Assembly (NCBI GenBank): GCA_948146395.1
Contig: OX411548.1
Span: 57,741,020-57,805,019, forward strand
Source of the DNA: Fragum whitleyi
Taxonomy: Eukaryota > Mollusca > Bivalvia > Cardiida > Cardiidae
Length of the DNA: 64,000 nucleotides
Reading direction: 5' to 3'
A model generated the notes under the pieces. The model saw only the letters and a list, made by a program, of their open reading frames with translations. It was not told the origin of the DNA and did not search any database. The translations under genes and the position numbers were made by a program. Of this stretch, positions 58,991-64,000 are shown in pieces (position 1 is the first letter of the stretch; every line of letters starts with the position of its first letter).

Positions 58991-59254
58991 CTTTCATCAC
59001 TCTGCAAAAAATATTATGATAAAAGAAAAAGTATGTGTTTAATGTGCAGAGGTCATTTCTCCATATGTAACTTGTTATATAGTTAAATCTTTAAAAAATC
59101 ATTTTCTCAGATTCGAATGGATAGATATTCCTTGGCTAATTTCACCTGAGACTGTTTATATTCCGTGATTGAAATCGGAAAATCACCGATGATGGACAAT
59201 TCCACCAATTAGCATTAAGATTTAACTGTTTACTGGATCTTTGTATTCTACTCA

Positions 59255-59330
59255 GACCTGTGGTATAGTGGTTAAGACATCCGTCTCTGATGCAAGAGAA
59301 CCCGAGTTCAAACCGTGTCAGAGAAAGTAT
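59255..59330 (+). mobile_element. tRNA-like head (A and B boxes)
   Basis: GTGGTATAGTGGTTAAGAC (A box), TCTCT-GATGCA-AGAGA anticodon-like stem and GAGTTCAAACC (B box). The acceptor stem does not close, so it is a SINE head or a tRNA pseudogene. Confidence 0.55.
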
Positions 59331-59464
59331 AATTTTCTCTCTCAACTGTCTTTTTTTGTCTTACAATCAAAATTATTATTTTTAGACGGAGGGTGTATCG
59401 GGGTTTGTCCACTTTCTTGTAATTTTGAAGACATATTTTTTCATATATTTAGTTAACTTTTTAT

Positions 59465-59745
59465 GCCCCCGATAGGGAGGCATCATAAATTTGACTTGTC
59501 CGTCCGTCCGTCCGTCCGTCCGTCATTCCGTCCAAAAACTTTAACATTGGCCATAACTTCCTTATTACTTAACATATTCGCATCATACTTTACCACAACA
59601 TTCTTTGGTACATTACCTTTCTGTAGGCACATACTTTGGTGACCTTGACCCCTGGATGACCTTGACCTTCAACATAGATTGGCCATAATTTAAAATCAAA
59701 GCGGTGTCGGGGGCATTGTCATCTTACAGTGACAGCTCTTGTTAT
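59465..59745 (+). repeat. Bivalve-style repeat with GTCC run and TGACCTTGACC
   Basis: ATGCCCCCGATAGGGAGGCAT, a GTCC tandem run (59499-59524), AACTTTAACATTGGCCATAAC, TGGTGACCTTGACCCC (59638), GATGACCTTGACCTTC (59656), closing GTGTCGGGGGCATTGTC. CCCCCGA at the start and TCGGGGGCAT at the end are inverted. Confidence 0.75.
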
Positions 59746-60074
59746 ATATAAAATGACAACAACAAATGTTGATCTTCTGATACAGGGTGCCTTTGTGGAA
59801 ACTTTGTCAACGGTTTTTTTACAGGTTCGAAACTAGGCTTAATCGGATAATTTTGCTTTTTTCTGAAATTGGGAAACATCTTTTCCTCGTGGTAAAATAA
59901 ATAAGTGCAGTGTATATCTCACTTTCATACAACAATAAAAGAATATTTTCATCTTAGATGTCGCGATATGAATCAGAAGAAAGTGGTCGTTTAATAATTC
60001 AACAAAAAAATATTCCTCAAGAGTGAACTTGTAATAGGGACGAAAAAAATATGAACACTGAGAAAGAAAAAAAA

Positions 60075-60150
60075 AGCACCTCGGAGACTTGAACCCATAG
60101 ATGTGTGATTGATAGCGATACACCTTAACCAACTGAGCTATTCTTTCTTG
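60075..60150 (-). mobile_element. tRNA-like head on the minus strand
   Basis: On the minus strand: ATAGCTCAGTTGGTTAAGG (A box) and GGGTTCAAGTCTCCGAGG (B box). The acceptor stem is not paired. SINE head or tRNA pseudogene. Confidence 0.6.
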
Positions 60151-60199
60151 CTCTCACAAATTGCGTATTTATAAATATGTTTCTAACGGTTTATTGAAT

Positions 60200-60700
60200 G
60201 AGAACTCGGAGATCTTCCGAAGATATACGAAATATGCACAGAGTCTCAGGCGAAATTAGCCAAATAATATCAACCAAATTTCATTTAAGTGATCCTTGTG
60301 TGACCCTTTATCAGTCTACAAGAGATTTGTGATTAAATGAAAAATATGTATTTTATGGGCTGAGGTCATTTCTCTAAATGTAATTTAGTGTAAAATTTGA
60401 AAATCATTTTCTCAGGAGCCAAATGATGGATATCAATTATCAATCGAATTTCAATTAAGTGATTCTTGGATTTGTGATTTGATGAAAAGTATGTATTTTA
60501 TTGGTAGAGACAGCATTAAACAAAATTCACTTGAATGATCCTTGGATGACCCATCAACAGACTAAACAAAATTATTGTGGTTGAATGAAAATATGTATTT
60601 AACAGGCTGGGGTCTAACTGTTTTATCATATTCATCAATCATGATTTTTCTTAGAAGAAATATTTCTGCAGGTGACACTTAAAAACTCGTATTTACTTGA
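60200..60700 (+). repeat. Short diverged tandem units
   Basis: ATCAACCAAATTTCATTTAAGTGATCCTTGTGTGACCC recurs with changes three times (about 60268, 60437, 60520), about 80-170 bases apart, each followed by a TGTATTT phrase. The 58.98-59.12 kb text is a fourth relative. Small breaks occur in each unit. Confidence 0.5.
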
Positions 60701-60804
60701 AATAAACATTCATTCATTCATTCATTCATAAATTCACTTATATTCTCGACGAAGAGAAAGCCATTATTACTGTGCGTATTCAAAGACGTTTAACATGTTA
60801 AATT

Positions 60805-61100
60805 TTATGCCCCCCCCCCCCCCCCCCCGCAATGATAAGATCCTAAGATGGGGGCATGTTGTTGGCCATCTGTCTGCAAAACTTAACCCGAAACTTAAAA
60901 TTGCAAATTACTTCAGCCAAGGCAATTGAAGATACAATACTCATATTTGGCAGAATGAAAGATCTCATCGATAATTATCTTTAGATACAAAGGTCATGTA
61001 AAGTGACGTCAAGGTCAAGGTCAATAGGTTGATAATATTGCTGTTTTGTAGCATTTGTCTTTTACAATCATTTCTTGTTTGTACTGAATACATAAACTTT
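60805..61100 (+). repeat. Dispersed repeat with CAAGGTCA motifs, second copy
   Basis: C run (60809-60828), GGGGGCATGTTGTTGGCC, TCTGTCTGCAAAACTTAAC, CTCATATTTGGCAGAATG, AAGATCTCATCGATAA, GTCAAGGTCAAGGTCAATAGG (61008), GCTGTTTTGTAGCATTTG. Matches 58630-58990 in order. Confidence 0.7.
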
Positions 61101-61259
61101 AAACATTTTCTTACTCATTTTTTTGCTCTGGTCTTTCTCCATACTGCTGCCTATACTGTAGATACGCCCAATGGCATGAATATTCAAGCTATCAGCCCTT
61201 AATCCCTGATGGTCTGTGACGCATTCATGTCCGGCCAAATTGTTATGGCTCCTACGAAA

Positions 61260-61870
61260 TAGATGGGGGGGGGGGGCGTATTATGATTTCACCCCGTCTG
61301 TCTATCGATCTGCCAACCTAACTACTCATCAGTCCTTAGTCCTTTTTCGTTTCCGGCTTCTATTTTCAAGTGACTTTAAATCATGAAACTTTGCATAGTT
61401 GTTACCCATGACCCAAGGAGGGGCCCTATTTTTATACTCCGCCGAAGGTGGTCGTAAATCGGAATCATCATCTCCGTCTGTCCGTCCGTCCCGATGTCAG
61501 TGTGTCCGAACATTACAATCTTGTGTCCTTGACCTAGCGCATATTGTTTGGTAAATTTCAGCCGTGTCATGGAAAGAGGAACCTTCTTGTAAAATTTCTT
61601 GTGAAGGCAACTCCTCCATTTATGGACTGATTTGGATGAAACTGCCTTACTGAGGTTTGGTGAATTTCAGCTGCGTCATAGAAAAGGGGATATTCTTGTG
61701 AACGCAATTAATTTATTTATGAAGTGATTTTAAAGAAACTGTCACGAAATGTTCTTTGTCACCAGAATTTGTGCATGTTGCAGTTTGGTGCATTTCCGTC
61801 GCTTCATTGAAAATGGGGCCCTCGTGTCAAATTTCTTGTGAATGTAACTCATTTTTCACGAAAAAAGCGG
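61260..61870 (+). repeat. Bivalve-style tandem repeat (TTTCAGC-GTCAT units)
   Basis: A G run (61263-61276), CCGTCTGTCCGTCCGTCC, CCTTGACCTAGCGC, then three units of 115-135 bases with (G)GT(A/G)(A/C)ATTTC(A/C)G(C/T)CG, CATAGAAAAGGGG or CATGGAAAGAGG, TTCTTGT and GAACGCAA or GAAGGCAAC. Non-coding. Confidence 0.65.
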
Positions 61871-62009
61871 CCTTATTGTCATTTTCTTTATAATACAAAT
61901 TGTTCATTTGAGATGAAAATAAACAACTTTCCATTTACGGATTGATTCTTCATCTAATGAACATGTGCATAATCTCACCTTTCAATCTTATGATGTACCA
62001 TCACAGTAA

Positions 62010-62291
62010 GGGGGACGCCGTCATAGCGCAGTTGGTAGCGCGTCGGACTGACAATCTAGAGGTCCCGGGTTCGATTCCCGACGGCGGCATTTATTCTTTC
62101 CGACTATTTGTCTCTCACCAATGGGTTGATAATCATAGACTTATGTGAGATAGTAGCTGGAGGCTAGGAAAGGACGTGATGGTTCTACTGGTGAGAGAAA
62201 TACCAGGAAACCATTGTAAGGTGCTCCAGCCGCCGCGATATAACTGAAAAAATGTTGAAAGCGGCGTTAAACTCCATTCAATCAATCAATT
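62010..62291 (+). mobile_element. tRNA-derived SINE, best preserved copy
   Basis: The head can fold as a tRNA: acceptor GCCGTC / GACGGC, D-arm AGCGCAGTTGGTAGCGC, loop CTGACAA with GAC at the anticodon place, T-arm CGGGTTCGATTCCCG. Body: CCAATGGGTTGATAATC, GGCTAGGAAAGGACGTGATGG, GGTGAGAGAAATACCAGG, GGTGCTCCAGCCGCCGCG, ATATAACTGAA, GCGGCGTTAAACTCC, tail ATTCAATCAATCAATT. ACAGTAA stands on both sides (62003-62009, 62292-62298), a 7-bp target duplication. Transcription would start from the internal pol III boxes. Similar design to other mollusc SINEs. Confidence 0.93.
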
Positions 62292-62319
62292 ACAGTAAAT
62301 GGGCCTTTCGTTTTAATGA

Positions 62320-62640
62320 TAATCCTTTTGGCGGCGTATCTTGTGTCAACGGCACTCTTGTTTGGGGTCACGAAGGTCAAAGGTCAAGGTCGCAATTGAA
62401 CTTTGTCCGAAAAACGGCTTATGGAACTGGCGCTATAGAGTGTGTGTGGGAGGGGATGGGGGTATTAGTCCGCTTTACGACACATCTAATTCTTCTATTT
62501 GGTGTCCCTGTCGATTTCATTATGTATCGACGCTTAGTGCAAGACTGTACTAGGTGTATATCCATTGTATTTATACTTAGTACAGTCTTGCGCTGAACCC
62601 TCGATATGAATTCCCTTACAGATGACTTTACTTTGTAATT
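62320..62640 (+). repeat. Fragment of CAAGGTCA-type repeat and a small inverted repeat
   Basis: GGCACTCTTGTTTGGGG, CACGAAGGTCAAAGGTCAAGGTCGC (62370-62393, broken here by small differences from other copies). AGTGCAAGACTGTACTAGGTGTAT at 62536 and its approximate inverse ending CAGTCTTGCGCT at 62594 form a short hairpin of about 60 bases. Confidence 0.6.
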
Positions 62641-63034
62641 AAAACAATTACACCTGAAAAAATACTATCTTTGATTCGAAAGACGTTTTAAATCTGTCTT
62701 TATACCCCAGCTACAAAGTAGAAGGGATATATTGCTTTCATGCAGAAAAAAAATCAAGGTCACGAAAGAATTTCGAAGATCACCAACGTACTTAAAAAAT
62801 TCAAAACATATTCCTTTTGTTTCTACATCCCGACATTATTTACTAGTACACCGGCCCTTCGTTCAGGATTAAATCGTTCGTGAAACAGTCTTAAGAATAC
62901 GACACGCTTGTCACATGCAAAGTGAGATTTCATTTTTGTACACCATCGAATGTTGTCGTACATCGGCATCATCTCCGTCCGTTCATCCGGACAACTAATT
63001 CGTATTAACACAACTCCTTTAACTACGGACAGAC

Positions 63035-63315
63035 CGCTGTCATAGCGCAGTTTTTAGCTTTTCGGACAATCATTTAAATGGTCCCGGGTCACAAGTTGAT
63101 ACCCGACAGCGGCATTCATCTTTTCCGACTATTTGTCTTCCATAAATGGGTCGATAATTGTAGACAAATGTATGATATGCAGCTGGAGGCTTTGAAAGGA
63201 TGTAATGGTATACCTGGTGTGAGAATTACCAAAAATCCATTGTTACATACTCCAGCCGTCCTGATGTAACTGATAGATTGTTGAAAGCAGCGTAAAATCC
63301 CATTGAAACAAACAA
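63035..63315 (+). mobile_element. tRNA-derived SINE, decayed
   Basis: GCTGTCATAGCGCAGTTTTTAGC head (A box damaged), B-box area disrupted (GGTCCCGGGTCACAAGTTGAT), then CCGACAGCGGCATTCAT, GACTATTTGTCTTCCATAAAT, GGAGGCTTTGAAAGGATG, TGTGAGAATTACC, ACTCCAGCCGTCCTGATGTAAC, GCAGCGTAAAATCCC, tail AAACAAACAAA. Would not be transcribed well. Confidence 0.85.
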
Positions 63316-63664
63316 ATCTATTACGGATTTGCATAAAACGTTCACAGAATGTTTCCTATCGAGTGATCATGCGCATATCGCAACGATATTTTGATACATG
63401 TTCACTGCTGCGTCTCGTAAAAGATAATTTTGTTGAAAAATTGCTCGTAGCTGCGTATAGTGTGACCTGCACAATTGATTTTAAGTTTGAACGTAGGTTC
63501 GTTTACCTTGTGTAACACAATTTCGGTTGAATTTTTGCATGAAAATAAAATAATTATGCTATCGAGTTTCTTTAGACCCGAACCCCATCTGGACACACCA
63601 CTGCAGTTGTAGGTAGCGCTAGTTCAGGAATGAACTGTTCCCGATTTGGATTTTCTGTGCTCGA

Positions 63665-63952
63665 GCGCAAAAGCCCCACCCTCGGAATTTCTGCGTAAAA
63701 TCTCTATGCATCCTCTTAGTGTTTACGCAAAAACACATACGAAGGGTTTTCTCGTTAACGGATGCGCAAAAATGTTCAAGAACCCTTTCTTGGTTTTCTG
63801 CTTTTACGTATATTAGAATCTACGCATATTTTTTCTTGTCGATTTTTTGCGTGTTTATATGTAGTTCCTATAGGCGACGTGGAAGAATTGTGCGTGTTTC
63901 GTACCCAACCTTGAATTTTTACGCAAAAAACGCGGGGACGGGGCTTTTGGGC
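63665..63952. mobile_element. 288-bp inverted-repeat element
   Basis: The left end GCGCAAAAGCCCCACCCTCG and the complement of the right end, GCCCAAAAGCCCCGTCCCCG, pair, and pairing resumes at TGCGTAAAAT / TGCGTAAAAA. The interior is rich in TACGCA and TGCGTAA motifs in both directions. No protein; a miniature DNA element. Confidence 0.75.
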
Positions 63953-64000
63953 CGGAGAAAATCAAAGTTTTAGGAGTGTTCATTACTCTCTAGTTTAGAA

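Noticed and set aside
62010..62080. Functional tRNA-Val gene (GAC at the anticodon place)
   Set aside because: The anticodon stem has mismatches and the head is followed by the SINE body and a target duplication.
1..64000. CRISPR array, prokaryotic operon or phage
   Set aside because: Tandem units are long (131-353 bases) and without unique spacers; there are no dense codirectional genes or ribosome-binding sites, and splice-type signals and LINEs point to an animal.

Overview
This is non-coding, AT-rich animal DNA packed with transposon remains. No intact host gene is visible. Every long reading frame that can be identified is an APE-type LINE fragment, a transposase-like fragment or a THAP-domain remnant; most other short frames are chance. 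The style of the repeats (tRNA-headed SINEs, GTCC runs with tandem TGACCTTGACC motifs, LINEs ending in a GTTCT tail, many short inverted-repeat elements) suggests a lophotrochozoan, most likely a bivalve mollusc. That is inference; no gene here fixes the species. Layout, 1-16 kb: a diverged direct duplication (about 1-1745 and 9235-10545), a fragment of a transposase-like protein at 2.2 kb, decayed SINEs, a 132-bp near-perfect palindrome at 8.3 kb, two almost identical 477-bp elements with inverted ends at 10.6 and 13.2 kb on either side of one plausible spliced exon (12276-12450), and a 767-bp element between TTAA sites at 13.8 kb. 16-25 kb: two LINE relics on the minus strand; the second is split by a 1,461-bp hAT-like element with a perfect 8-bp target duplication. 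22.7-24.3 kb is duplicated at 32.0-33.5 kb. 25-36 kb: a SINE, short-period arrays built on GGCTGCC and AACTGCATTGAC motifs, a 360-residue transposase-like frame broken by a 31-bp insertion, about 2.8 kb with nothing recognisable, and a LINE relic at 33.8-35.8 kb. 36.5-43.1 kb: a three-level nest of mobile DNA. A background repeat holds a TTAA-type inverted-repeat element, which holds a 5.5-kb fold-back element with arms made of tandem units of about 350 bp. The unoccupied form of each host level is also in the window (56.6 kb and 13.8 kb), so the order of insertion can be read directly. A left half of the nest is repeated at 51.9-54.5 kb. 43-52 kb: two more LINE relics, a hairpin element, and an array (about 48.2-51.9 kb) with a 353-bp two-part repeat marked by TAACGTAT. 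54.5-64 kb: a broken THAP zinc-finger exon plus a downstream conserved exon of the same kind of transposon-derived protein, then bivalve-style tandem repeats, SINEs, tRNA-like heads and a 288-bp inverted-repeat element at the right end. The elements do not form a pathway. The window is best read as a record of successive insertions, deletions and duplications, with several candidate new repeat families.
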